From assembly GCA_910577835.1 (NCBI GenBank), contig CAJTOU010000048.1, forward strand, positions 1 to 21,032: a stretch of 21,032 nucleotides of DNA, read 5' to 3'. The stretch comes from an uncultured Lachnospiraceae bacterium. Lineage in GTDB: Bacteria > Bacillota_A > Clostridia > Lachnospirales > Lachnospiraceae. Shown here piece after piece: positions 7,502-16,159 of the stretch (position 1 is the first letter of the stretch; each line of letters starts with the position of its first letter). The notes under the pieces are model-generated. The model worked only from the letters and a program-made list of their open reading frames with translations, did no database searches and was not told where the DNA came from. A program made the position numbers and the translations under genes.

Positions 7502-7996
7502 TCAAATGCGGATGTTTTTAAGTCTGCAAACAAGCAGGTTTGCAAGGATTCCAGTAAATAATCCTGTGATAATTCCAGATATCATCATATAGGGAAGGTA
7601 TGGAAGAATTCCTGTTCCTACCATAAAAACTGCAGCCATAATCTGCCCCAAATTATGAAAAACTGCTCCAAATATACTTGTAATATAAATATATTTCCCC
7701 TTTAATATCCTATTTATAAAACAATCCGCAAAAAAACAGAAAAATCCGCCGCACAGGCTGTAAATCATATATACCATCTGTCCTGCAAAGACAGAAGCGA
7801 GAAAAATTCTTAAAAAAAGTACAATCAGCGCATCTTTCCATGAATAAAGAACCAGCACAATCAACGTTACCACATTTGCCAGTCCAAGCTTGATAAAAGG
7901 CAGCGGAGTCAGCGCTGGAAGTGCTGACTCCACTGTAAAAATAATCAGTGCCAAAGCAGTATATAAACTTAATAATGTAATTTTTTTAACTGACAT
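7502..7996 (-). CDS. Gx-type small membrane transporter (HepT component I-like)
   Basis: The 164-residue, very hydrophobic protein has about five membrane segments and starts KKITLLSLYTALALIIFTVE. LPFIKLGLANVVTLIVLVLY and GAVFHNLGQIMAAVFMVGTG are hallmarks of the Gx transporter family, often annotated as heptaprenyl diphosphate synthase component I and related to ECF S components. The substrate is not known; enzymatic prenyl synthase activity should not be assumed from the old name. The ATG at 7996 has AAAGGGA about 9 bases upstream. It sits 64 bp downstream of the ABC exporter pair on the same strand, with a small hairpin (8017-8031) but no T tract between, so it may be co-transcribed with them. 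Confidence 0.88.
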   Translation of the reverse strand: MSVKKITLLSLYTALALIIFTVESALPALTPLPFIKLGLANVVTLIVLVLYSWKDALIVLFLRIFLASVFAGQMVYMIYSLCGGFFCFFADCFINRILKGKYIYITSIFGAVFHNLGQIMAAVFMVGTGILPYLPYMMISGIITGLFTGILANLLVCRLKNIRI

Positions 7997-8060
7997 AAAA
8001 TATAATCCCTTTCTGAAGTGCCTGTGGCACTGAACTATTTTTCATTTAGTGAAAACCAAA

Positions 8061-9833
8061 TCAGATAGAACAATTTAGTTTATAATACAGGCCCTTTCTT
8101 TCCATCAGTTCCTTATGATTTCCTTCTTCTGCAATTCCATGATTTGCAATATATAAAATCCTGTCTGCATTTCTTATCGTAGAAAGCCTATGGGCAACAA
8201 TAAAAGCAGTTTTATCCTTTAAAATAACTTCTAATGCCTGCTGTATCAAATTTTCTGTCTCTGTATCAATCGAGCTGGTTGCTTCATCTAATATAATAAC
8301 CGAAGGATTTTTTAATATAATCCTTGCAAAGCTTATCATTTGTTTTTCACCAGAAGATAAGCCGTCCCCACGCTCTTCCAGCTCCTGATAATATCCATGT
8401 TTCAGTTTTTTAATACATTTATCGGCAAAAATTGTCTCCGCTGCCCGAATACATTCCTCATCCGTGGCATCCGGCCTTCCATAACGAATATTTTCCATAA
8501 TAGTTCCCTTAAAGATAAACGGGTCCTGCATTAATACTCCGACTTCTTTTCTTAACGATTTTAAAGTGATTTCTTTTACATTTTTTCCATCAATCCTCAC
8601 AGTTCCCTTATTTACATCATAAAATCTGGTAAGCATATTGATAATGGTAGTCTTTCCTGCGCCAGTCGGCCCCACTAATGCAATTGTTTCTCCCGATTTT
8701 ACATGAAGGTCAAAATTCTCCAGAATATTCACTCCCTCATCATAGGCAAAGGTGATATTGTCAAAATCCACCTGCCCCTTTGTATTTTTCAGCTCAATAT
8801 CTCCTGCTTCATCTTTAATAAGTACAGGCGTATCTATGGTGTCAAATACCTGTTCCAGATTGGCGGTTACACTGGAAAGATTCTGAATAATGGCGGCGAT
8901 TTGTGTCAACGGCCCGCTGAACATTCCCATATAGCTGATAAAAATGGCTACTGTACCGGCGTCAATTGCAGAATTTCCTCCCAGAATCAGTGAAAGTGAT
9001 ACCCCATATAAACAGATTGTTCCAAGATTCCAGAAACTTTCTACAATTGGTGTATTTAATTCATTTAATAAAACAATCTTCCACCATGTACGAACACTGG
9101 TATCATGAACTTCTTTATATATTTCAGCATTTTTTTCCGCTCTGTTATAATTCTTTACGATTTTTTCACCCATAATTGTTTCCACAAGAAATGCGGTTCT
9201 GTTTGAAACTCTCGCTCTGTGAAGGCCGAACCTTTTACGGATTTTATACCTTAAAAAGAACACGCAGACCATAAGCGGCACAACTGTCGCAAATACAATG
9301 CCAGTAAGCGGCACGCTGATACTGAGCATAAAAAATGTTACTACTACAATTTTTACACAGTATACCAGAAACAGCAGCACATAATTGGTAAAAAAGTTTG
9401 CCAAATCATTGATATAATCTGTTACTCTTACCACGATTTTACCATTCGGCCGATTGTCAAAATAATCAAACGGAAGCTCCTGTAATCGGTAAAAAATCTC
9501 CTGCCGGATATTGGCGATAATACTGTGTCCCATTTTTCCCATTAAAGTCTGCTGGAAATAACTAATCGTGATTTCTATGGCAGCCAGCACTGCAAGCCCT
9601 GAGATTACAAGCACAAGCTGCCTGTATTCCTCATCCACAACCACCTCATTAATAATATGTCCCAAAAGCAGAGGAGATATCATAGAGGTACAGGCGGCAA
9701 AAAGCATAAGCGCACAGACAAGAATAAATATTTTTTTATATGGGAGCACATACTTTAAAATTCTGCCAAGCTGTTTTATATCTATTTTTCTTTCAATTAC
9801 TTCATTTTGAAAATATGTGTTTCTTTTAGCCAT
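8061..9833 (-). CDS. ABC exporter half-transporter, subunit B of a heterodimer
   Basis: The 590-residue protein has an N-terminal six-helix type I exporter domain (about 1-330) and a C-terminal ATPase domain. Walker A is LVGPTGAGKTT near residue 388. The signature is the variant LSSGE near 493 (canonical LSGGQ). Walker B is VIILDEATSSID near 516 with the catalytic Glu, and the H-loop is IVAHRLSTI near 547. The ATG at 9833 lies inside the end of the upstream gene (8-bp overlap) and has GGAGG 9 bases before it, so the two are translationally coupled. Together they resemble LmrCD/BmrCD/TM287-288-type multidrug or lipid exporters. Substrate is unknown. Confidence 0.95.
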   Translation of the reverse strand: MAKRNTYFQNEVIERKIDIKQLGRILKYVLPYKKIFILVCALMLFAACTSMISPLLLGHIINEVVVDEEYRQLVLVISGLAVLAAIEITISYFQQTLMGKMGHSIIANIRQEIFYRLQELPFDYFDNRPNGKIVVRVTDYINDLANFFTNYVLLFLVYCVKIVVVTFFMLSISVPLTGIVFATVVPLMVCVFFLRYKIRKRFGLHRARVSNRTAFLVETIMGEKIVKNYNRAEKNAEIYKEVHDTSVRTWWKIVLLNELNTPIVESFWNLGTICLYGVSLSLILGGNSAIDAGTVAIFISYMGMFSGPLTQIAAIIQNLSSVTANLEQVFDTIDTPVLIKDEAGDIELKNTKGQVDFDNITFAYDEGVNILENFDLHVKSGETIALVGPTGAGKTTIINMLTRFYDVNKGTVRIDGKNVKEITLKSLRKEVGVLMQDPFIFKGTIMENIRYGRPDATDEECIRAAETIFADKCIKKLKHGYYQELEERGDGLSSGEKQMISFARIILKNPSVIILDEATSSIDTETENLIQQALEVILKDKTAFIVAHRLSTIRNADRILYIANHGIAEEGNHKELMERKGLYYKLNCSI

Positions 9834-11724
9834 GTAACATCACCTCCTTCTGGGGTTCCTTTTTGACATTCTTTTTCCTATTCTCTTTTTCCTCATTCTC
9901 TGTTTCATATTCCGAGTCTAATGTATCATAATCAATTGCGGATTTGCGTTGATTTTCCTGAATTTCATATACCTTTGCAAAATGTCCGCCAAGATTCATA
10001 AGTTCTTCAAAATTACCTCTTTCTACGATTTCGCCATCCTGCATATAGATAATTTCATCGCAGTCCACGACAGAAGACATTCTGTGGGCAGCTATCAGAA
10101 CTGTTTTGTCCGGATAATCCTCTTTAATGGTTTTTAACAGCTTCTTTTCGGTTCCCATATCAAGCGCGCTGGTAGAATCATCCATAACCAGCACAGGAGC
10201 GTCTTTTAACAATGCCCTCGCAATAGAGATTCGCTGTTTCTGTCCTCCCGATAGTCCAAGTCCGCGCTCACCTACAATCGTTTTATATTTTTCAGACAGC
10301 TCCATAATAAAATCGTGCGCCTGTGCGTCTTTTGCCGCTTTGTGAATATAAAAATCTTCGATATCCGGTGAAGAAAACGCAATATTGGTCTCTACTGAAT
10401 TCGAGAAAAGAAATACTTCCTGAAATACATAGGAAAATCTGTCTCTTAAAGAGTTTAAGGTGTAACCTTTTATATTTTTTCCGTCAATATCAATTTCACC
10501 GGAAGATACATCATGGATTCTCACCAGACTTTTCAAAAGCATACTCTTTCCGCTTCCGGTTTCTCCAACAATTCCCACCTTTTTTCCATATGGAATATCC
10601 AGATTGATATTCTTTAACACCTCACTGTCTTCCGTGTCCAAGGTAACATTTTTAAATTGGATATGCGGCTTTTCCGGCGTTTCTTCTGCATTTTCTGCTT
10701 CTACAATTCTTGTCTGGCAGTTCATAAAGTTTAGAATCTTGCCGCCTGCAACAAGCTGCTGCTGCATTTGAAAAATAATATTGTTTATCTGCGAGATATG
10801 GTCCATAACCTTCATTACATAACCGGAACAGGTTACTAAAAATCCGACCAGCATATATCCCTTCATAACCAGAACTGCACTTACTGCAATTGAGCCGATA
10901 TAGGCAATCTGTTTTATCGAGCTGAAAATCACCTCAAATTTTGCCGAAAGGCGAATTTGTTTTAAATGTGCATTTTTCAGATTTTCGTTTGAAGTGTTGA
11001 ATTTATCCTTTTCTACGTCTTCATTGGTAAACGAACGTACAAGCCGGACTGCTTCGATATTTTCCTGTACAGTCAGATTCATGGTACTGTTGCAGCCACG
11101 GATAGCTGAATAATTTACTCTGGCAGTTTTTTTGAATTTTGTCAGTGCAATGACAAAAAAAGGCAAAAGTACTACCGGAATTATAAGCAGTCTGAAGTTA
11201 ATCGTGGTGAGCAGATAAGAACAAATCGTAAGAACAAAGACACTGTCTATCATGTTTGGAAGCATACGGCAGAAAAACTCTTTAAACATAATGGTATCGG
11301 AGTTTACAGTCTGTAAAAGTTCTCCTGTATTATACTGTGCGATGGTTTCGCTGTCGAGCTCCATAAGTTTCTGGAAAGTATCCACACGAAGGTCTGTTTC
11401 CATATTTAAGCCGAGCCTTTGGAAAGTCATGTTTTTTATATAAATCAAGATAATTCTTATTAGAATAAAGATTCCAAAAGCCGCCGCTATGTGAAAAAAC
11501 AGCTCAAAAGTTCTTGGCGCGCCGTATTTTCCTGATATGAGAAAGGAAAAAATTCCTTTTTCAGATGGTTCTGTGTCTAAGATGATATAATCGATAAGCA
11601 GCTCAGATAAAAGCGGAATCATCAAATCCGCGGTTATGGCAAGAAAGCTGCATATTTGGGCAAAGACCGCCACTGGCAGATATTGCTTCCAATACCTGCG
11701 AAAGCCATATTTTATAATATTCAT
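9826..11724 (-). CDS. ABC exporter half-transporter, subunit A with degenerate ATP site
   Basis: The 632-residue protein has an N-terminal transmembrane domain (about 1-340) and an ATPase domain with Walker A IVGETGSGKS near 388, canonical signature LSGGQKQRIS near 492, and Walker B VLVMDDSTSALD near 515, where Asp replaces the catalytic Glu. The H-loop is IAAHRMSSV. The composite site made of this Walker A/B and the partner's LSSGE signature is thus doubly degenerate, while the other site is canonical, as known for heterodimeric exporters. A charged Lys/Glu-rich tail (about 590-632) follows the ATPase domain. The ATG at 11724 has AAAGGAGG 6 bases upstream. A palindrome covers the promoter -10. 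Confidence 0.95.
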   Translation of the reverse strand: MNIIKYGFRRYWKQYLPVAVFAQICSFLAITADLMIPLLSELLIDYIILDTEPSEKGIFSFLISGKYGAPRTFELFFHIAAAFGIFILIRIILIYIKNMTFQRLGLNMETDLRVDTFQKLMELDSETIAQYNTGELLQTVNSDTIMFKEFFCRMLPNMIDSVFVLTICSYLLTTINFRLLIIPVVLLPFFVIALTKFKKTARVNYSAIRGCNSTMNLTVQENIEAVRLVRSFTNEDVEKDKFNTSNENLKNAHLKQIRLSAKFEVIFSSIKQIAYIGSIAVSAVLVMKGYMLVGFLVTCSGYVMKVMDHISQINNIIFQMQQQLVAGGKILNFMNCQTRIVEAENAEETPEKPHIQFKNVTLDTEDSEVLKNINLDIPYGKKVGIVGETGSGKSMLLKSLVRIHDVSSGEIDIDGKNIKGYTLNSLRDRFSYVFQEVFLFSNSVETNIAFSSPDIEDFYIHKAAKDAQAHDFIMELSEKYKTIVGERGLGLSGGQKQRISIARALLKDAPVLVMDDSTSALDMGTEKKLLKTIKEDYPDKTVLIAAHRMSSVVDCDEIIYMQDGEIVERGNFEELMNLGGHFAKVYEIQENQRKSAIDYDTLDSEYETENEEKENRKKNVKKEPQKEVMLHG

Positions 11725-11757
11725 TGTTTTCCTCCTTTACTATTCCACGAGAATTAT

Positions 11758-11795
11758 CTTGTATTAAATATAGTACAAGAAAGGGAAGAAAACAA
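11758..11795 (-). promoter_or_regulatory. ABC exporter promoter with overlapping operator palindrome
   Basis: On the minus strand TTGTTT (11795-11790), a 17-base spacer and TATATT (11772-11767) form the likely promoter. CTTGTA (11758-11763) and TACAAG (11774-11779) form an inverted repeat with a 10-base centre that covers the -10 box, so a bound dimer would block transcription. No MarR- or TetR-type regulator is encoded in this window. Confidence 0.55.
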
Positions 11796-11851
11796 TGATA
11801 TTTGCTGTTGGTGAATTGATATTTTCTGTTATTTTGATTCTGATTGAGAGT

Positions 11852-12283
11852 TTAATAACATATGTTTTCACCCCAGAAATCCATACATTCCTGATAGCCA
11901 TTTGTTTTTGTAAAAGTTTTTTCTGCAAATTCGATAAATTTGGGAATATTCTCTCCTCTCAATTCCAAATCCTCTGGCTGCGATGTGTTTTCTTTATCGC
12001 AAGCAATATAGCACATGCACGCAAGAACACAATGTACCATTATATACATCTCCTCTAATTTTTCCGGTAAATCATCTATAATCGTATATTCCCACAGTCC
12101 TCCATCTCCTTCTACCACTTCATACAAATCTCCCCAGTCTCCTATATTATTTTCAACATATTCCCTGCATACATGAATTGCATGACATAATACCTGATAG
12201 TCTTCCGTATCCAAATCATCAATATACATATCCGCAATTTTCTGCGCAAGTTTTATAATTCTTACTTCAAGCTCATTTGCCAT
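11852..12283 (-). CDS. Imm6-like immunity-type protein
   Basis: The 143-residue, acidic, helical soluble protein starts MANELEVRIIKLAQKIADMY. The layout (CHAIHVCREYVENN, GDLYEVVEGDGGLWEYTI, then a helix of small and aromatic residues MVHCVLACMCYIACDKE, then QPEDLE and a C-terminal PKFIEFAEK) resembles the Imm6 family of contact-dependent toxin immunity proteins. No toxin gene is present, so this could be an orphan immunity gene or an unrelated protein of similar fold. The ATG at 12283 has GAGG 7 bases upstream. It lies 67 bp downstream of the MBL lipoprotein gene on the same strand. Family assignment is tentative and from memory. Confidence 0.6.
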   Translation of the reverse strand: MANELEVRIIKLAQKIADMYIDDLDTEDYQVLCHAIHVCREYVENNIGDWGDLYEVVEGDGGLWEYTIIDDLPEKLEEMYIMVHCVLACMCYIACDKENTSQPEDLELRGENIPKFIEFAEKTFTKTNGYQECMDFWGENICY

Positions 12284-12350
12284 TTTTATACCTCATAAAT
12301 ATTTGAATAACATTTATATCTATCTGCTCTTCTTAAACTCAAAAGATACT

Positions 12351-13433
12351 TTATCCGTTACATTTCCCGCACTTCTCATATCCCGCCTTTTTGGCTTCCT
12401 TCTCCGAATCAAAATATACCCTGTTTTCCTCCATTGGAAGGCTTCCACAGTTCTTTGTATGATATTTTTTCGAAGTTTTATTTCCAATAATTCCAATTTC
12501 TTCCTCTGTATCTTTTTCATCTGACAGCTCTTTATCCGACTTTACCTGTTCTCCAGACAGCCAGCTTTCAGAAGGCGACATATTAAAGGTTATGGTTTTT
12601 CCATCCGTAGTTGCTACAACCGTACCCTGTTCATCTGTACGAAACACCTTAACACCCCTGCTTCTAAGCTCATTTAACAGCTCCGAATGAGGATGTCCAT
12701 AATCATTTCCCTCTCCACAGCTTATTACTACATATTCCGGCAGCGCAGCATCCAGAAATGGTTCCGAATTTGCTGTACGGCTGCCATGATGACTTGCCTT
12801 AAACACATCACAGTCAATATCAATCCCGTTCTTTAAAATATCTTCTTCCGCTTCCTCCTCCGCATCCCCCGCAAAAAGAAATGTACTCTCTCCATACGTC
12901 ACCAGCACTCCCACAGAATAATTATTCTCATTATTTCCATACTCGTAATTACATGGAGCGATAATCTGTACTTTTGCATCGCCCAATGAGTAGGTTTTTC
13001 CCACTTTCGGATAAGTCAGTTTATAATTCTTCTGCTCAATGGTATCAATTACATCACGATATGTTTTTGTATCTCTCTTTCTGTCCGGCATAATAATTGT
13101 GCCACAGTCAAAATTATAAATTGCCACATCCAATCCGCCGATATGGTCCGCATCTCCATGTGTGCCGATTACAAGGTCCAGCTTTTTTACCTTTTGACTT
13201 TCCAGATAGGATTTCACTGCTGTTCCCTTATTGTTATTTCCCGCATCAATCAGCATATAATGTCCTCCACATTCAATCAGAGTACAATCTCCCTGTCCTA
13301 CATCGACATAATGCACGGAAAGTCCCGATTTTCCCGAAGTACTCGCAGGCTCTGCATCCTCCTCGCTGCATCCGCCAAGAAACAGGCAGAGCATTATCAT
13401 CAAAAGTATTCTTATTATATTTTTTCTATTCAT
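12351..13433 (-). CDS. ComEC-like metallo-beta-lactamase-fold lipoprotein with C-terminal Cys motif
   Basis: The 360-residue protein has a lipoprotein signal peptide (hydrophobic 6-19, LFLGGC with Cys22). The MBL-fold domain resembles the ComEC/Rec2 C-terminal region: VDVGQGDCTLIECGG, GTHGDADHIGG near residue 91 for metal binding, FLFAGDAEEEAE, KASHHGSRTANS and HPHSELL. All expected metal ligands are present. A charged linker leads to a C-terminal module (YHTKNCGSLP, then GYEKCGKCNG) with three cysteines and a histidine, as in Ada-type zinc modules. It probably acts outside the membrane, perhaps on nucleic acid or another phosphodiester. The ATG at 13433 is preferred over TTG at 13451 because AGGAG lies 7 bases before it. 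It starts 2 bases after the stop of the GTPase-NYN gene, implying translational coupling. Confidence 0.88.
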   Translation of the reverse strand: MNRKNIIRILLMIMLCLFLGGCSEEDAEPASTSGKSGLSVHYVDVGQGDCTLIECGGHYMLIDAGNNNKGTAVKSYLESQKVKKLDLVIGTHGDADHIGGLDVAIYNFDCGTIIMPDRKRDTKTYRDVIDTIEQKNYKLTYPKVGKTYSLGDAKVQIIAPCNYEYGNNENNYSVGVLVTYGESTFLFAGDAEEEAEEDILKNGIDIDCDVFKASHHGSRTANSEPFLDAALPEYVVISCGEGNDYGHPHSELLNELRSRGVKVFRTDEQGTVVATTDGKTITFNMSPSESWLSGEQVKSDKELSDEKDTEEEIGIIGNKTSKKYHTKNCGSLPMEENRVYFDSEKEAKKAGYEKCGKCNG

Positions 13434-13435
13434 TA

Positions 13436-16054
13436 TTATTCTCCTAACCAATTCTCTCTAATTTCTTTTTCCATTGCTTCTATTTCCAGCTTAAATTCAC
13501 GCGAGGAAACTCTACTCGCGCCCTGTCCCATAATAATAAGCTGCTCCAGTGCATCTGACGTCACCACAGTCACATTATGCTTTTTGCTAAGCTCGTGTGT
13601 TGTTTTTTCAATATAGGCATCTGCTGTCTGAGCCTCTTTTGTATACACTACATGAATGTTGTGATATTCTGCGACCTCACCGGTATTTCCCTTTACCTTA
13701 TAGGCATCAAAAACCAGAATCACCTCTGTTTTTTTATACCCCTGATAATTACAGAGAATGTCCATAAGCTTTGTTCTTGCAGCATCCAGATTTACTTTCG
13801 ACAGCGCATTTAATTCCTTCCATGAAAACAACAGATTATATCCGTCTACCAGAAGATAGTTTTTTACGGGTTTTTTATTTTCCCATTTCGCTACATAAGG
13901 CTTTTCGGGCCTTTGCTTTTTTTCATGGCCAAGTCTGTCATTATCTGTATTTAAACGTCTTTTTACAGGTCCGAAGGTTTTGATAAAAATTTCTTCCAAT
14001 TCTTTATCAAGCGCCCGGGAATCTTCTAGCTTCTTTTTCTTTTCTTCCATATTTAAAGATTCCGGCTTACTGCTGGGGACTTCTTTTCTTGTAATTACAG
14101 AAATATCCGGATGCAAGTGCATATACTGCTCTACTTCATTCCACTTTACCTGAAAACCTGCTCCATGTGCGCAGAATACGGAACCTGCTGGATTTTCAAG
14201 GTCTGCCTCACTGTCATAGCCAATATTTTCAATTACCTCATCCGCATTATGACATTCCTCATATCCCGCAGTTTCACAAAACAACTTTCCCTTTCCTCTT
14301 GTATATGAAATCAGTTCTTTGGTATAATCATACATGGTAGAAACAGGTGCCTTTCCTGTAATAATACTGATATCTCCCTCTGATTGCGGAGTGTCAAAAC
14401 TTCCATACATCTTTTGAATATCCGTCATGGCCCGGCCCAGATTTTCTGTCGGCAACTCAATCCGAAAGGAATAATATGGTTCCAAAAGAACATTTTCTGC
14501 TTTTTTTAATCCCTGCCTGACTGCCCGATAGGTTGCCTGTCTGAAATCGCCGCCCTCTGTATGCTTCTGGTGCGCGCGCCCGGCAATTAATGTAATCTGC
14601 ATATCTGTAATCGGTGAATTGGTCAATACGCCTGAATGTATGCGTTCCATTAAATGAGTAAGTATTAATTTCTGCCAGTTCCCATCAAGCGAATCTTCGC
14701 TGCATGCAGTAGAAAAGACAAGACCACTTCCCCTTTTTTTTGGTTCCAGTAAAAGATGTACTTCTGCATAATGGCGCAGCGGCTCAAAATGTCCTACACC
14801 CTCCACAGCATTTCTAATTGTTTCTTTATAAACAATACTTCCTGTTCCAAATTCTACTTCTATGCCAAATCTCTCTAAAATCAGACTTTTTAATATTTCT
14901 ATCTGAATTTCACCCATCACCCTTGCGTGAATTTCTTTTAACTGCTCTTTCCAAACAATATGAAGCTCCGGTTCTTCCTCCTCAAGCTCTTTTAATCTCC
15001 GCATAAATTCATGTACATCCATAGACTGTGGAACCATAATTTTATAAGTAAGCACGGGCTCCAGAATCGGAAGCTTGGAATCCGGCTCCATACCAATTCC
15101 CTGTCCCGGATAAGTTTTTGAAAGACCTGTGACTGCACAGATACTTCCCGCTTTTGCCTCTGCGACTGCTTCATATTTTGCTCCCGAATAAATTCGTATC
15201 TGGTCTGCCTTTTCGCTCTCCCCATTTTTGTAATCAATTAATTGCTTTACCTTTAAACAGCCTCCTGTCACCTTCAGATAAGTCAGACGCTTGCCCTGTT
15301 CGTCTCTGGCGATTTTATATACCTTTGCTCCAAACTCTGACGGATAGGAAATTTCCTGTGTATACAATTCCAGCTTATCCAGAAACTCCGTAATACCCTC
15401 AAGCTTTAATGCAGAGCCAAAAAAGCATGGAAATACCTTTCTTTCTACAATCAATCTGACGATTTCTTTTTTAGGAATTTTTCCTGATTCCATAAAAATA
15501 TCCAGTGCCTGTTCCTCACACACAGCTATATTTTCCATAAACTCGGCAGCAGCATTATCCGTAAAATCTACAAAGCCTTCTCCGAAATGCTTTTTAAAAT
15601 CCTCTAACAGCACTGTTCGCTCGCAGCCGGGCAAATCCATTTTATTGACAAAAATAAAAACAGGGATATTGTAACGCTGCAAAAGACGCATCAATGTCTG
15701 CGTATGTCCCTGTACTCCATCTGTTCCGCTGACAACCAGAACTGCATAGTCAAGTACCTGCAAAGTCCGCTCCATCTCTGCTGAAAAGTCCACATGGCCG
15801 GGAGTGTCAAGGAGAGTGATTTTCACAGTATTATACTCCAACTGCGCCTGTTTTGAAAAAATTGTGATTCCCCGCGAACGTTCCAGCTCATAGGTGTCTA
15901 AAAATGCATCTCTATGGTCTACTCTGCCGAGCTTTCGAATTGTTCCTGTCAGATACAGCAGACTTTCTGACAGAGTAGTTTTTCCGGCATCAACATGGGC
16001 CAGCAGACCGATGCATATATGTTTTTTTGGCTTATTTTCAGATGTATTATTCAT
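13436..16054 (-). CDS. Tet(M)-like ribosomal GTPase fused to a YacP/Rae1-type NYN ribonuclease
   Basis: The 872-residue protein has two parts. Residues about 10-640 form an EF-G/Tet(M)-class translation GTPase: G1 AHVDAGKTT (19-27), switch I RGITIF, G3 DTPGH, G4 NKMD, G5 GSALK, EF-G-like domains II-IV, and a C-terminal segment (SVFCAHGAGFQVKW). A charged linker (about 660-733) leads to a complete NYN/YacP domain (about 735-870): YLLVDGYNLLFSW, EVILVFDAYKVKG, AQTADAYIE, VTSDALEQ and MGQGASRVSSREF, with all the acidic active-site residues. In Bacillus the free-standing Rae1/YacP cuts mRNA in the ribosomal A site, and Tet(M)-type GTPases also bind near that site, so the fusion suggests a GTPase-guided, ribosome-bound RNase. 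Tetracycline resistance is not assured. The ATG at 16054 has AAAGGGG 8 bases upstream. The next gene starts 2 bases after its stop. Confidence 0.93.
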   Translation of the reverse strand: MNNTSENKPKKHICIGLLAHVDAGKTTLSESLLYLTGTIRKLGRVDHRDAFLDTYELERSRGITIFSKQAQLEYNTVKITLLDTPGHVDFSAEMERTLQVLDYAVLVVSGTDGVQGHTQTLMRLLQRYNIPVFIFVNKMDLPGCERTVLLEDFKKHFGEGFVDFTDNAAAEFMENIAVCEEQALDIFMESGKIPKKEIVRLIVERKVFPCFFGSALKLEGITEFLDKLELYTQEISYPSEFGAKVYKIARDEQGKRLTYLKVTGGCLKVKQLIDYKNGESEKADQIRIYSGAKYEAVAEAKAGSICAVTGLSKTYPGQGIGMEPDSKLPILEPVLTYKIMVPQSMDVHEFMRRLKELEEEEPELHIVWKEQLKEIHARVMGEIQIEILKSLILERFGIEVEFGTGSIVYKETIRNAVEGVGHFEPLRHYAEVHLLLEPKKRGSGLVFSTACSEDSLDGNWQKLILTHLMERIHSGVLTNSPITDMQITLIAGRAHQKHTEGGDFRQATYRAVRQGLKKAENVLLEPYYSFRIELPTENLGRAMTDIQKMYGSFDTPQSEGDISIITGKAPVSTMYDYTKELISYTRGKGKLFCETAGYEECHNADEVIENIGYDSEADLENPAGSVFCAHGAGFQVKWNEVEQYMHLHPDISVITRKEVPSSKPESLNMEEKKKKLEDSRALDKELEEIFIKTFGPVKRRLNTDNDRLGHEKKQRPEKPYVAKWENKKPVKNYLLVDGYNLLFSWKELNALSKVNLDAARTKLMDILCNYQGYKKTEVILVFDAYKVKGNTGEVAEYHNIHVVYTKEAQTADAYIEKTTHELSKKHNVTVVTSDALEQLIIMGQGASRVSSREFKLEIEAMEKEIRENWLGE

Positions 16055-16106
16055 CGAAAATGCCCCTTTCTGTGGTTTATAATCGTTACATTATATTTTA
16101 AATGAA

Positions 16107-16141
16107 GCACGCGGATGCGTGCGCAGGTCACCAAACTGCGC
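16107..16141 (-). promoter_or_regulatory. Two overlapping GC-rich inverted repeats in the operon leader
   Basis: In forward coordinates GCACGC/GCGTGC (16107-16112 and 16117-16122, 4-base loop) and GCGCAG/CTGCGC (16121-16126 and 16136-16141, 9-base loop) share two bases, so the full stems cannot form at once. They lie in the predicted 5' leader of the GTPase gene. No T tract follows either, so a plain intrinsic terminator is not supported. A role in attenuation, by analogy to tet(M), is only a suggestion. Confidence 0.4.
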
Positions 16142-16159
16142 TTTGCTTCGTTTGATGAC

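Noticed and set aside
8017..8031. AGTGCC/GGCACT hairpin as terminator of the ABC operon
   Set aside because: The stem is 6 bp and no T tract follows on the minus strand. It may be only a leader structure of the next gene.
9568..9810. Plus-strand open frames opposite the ABC, Na/Pi, GTPase and EAL genes
   Set aside because: They are antisense shadows of well-supported genes, without ribosome binding sites or recognisable protein features.
11795..12058. 87-codon plus-strand frame in the ABC/Imm6 gap
   Set aside because: It runs from the exporter promoter into the antisense of the Imm6-like gene, and its composition is that of antisense AT-rich sequence.
13434..13451. TTG start giving a longer MBL lipoprotein
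   Set aside because: The RBS for the ATG at 13433 falls inside this stretch, and the signal peptide is complete from 13433.
13436..16054. Calling this gene a tetracycline resistance determinant
   Set aside because: It is of the Tet(M) class in architecture, but it differs clearly from remembered Tet(M) sequence and carries an RNase domain; resistance cannot be inferred from the sequence.
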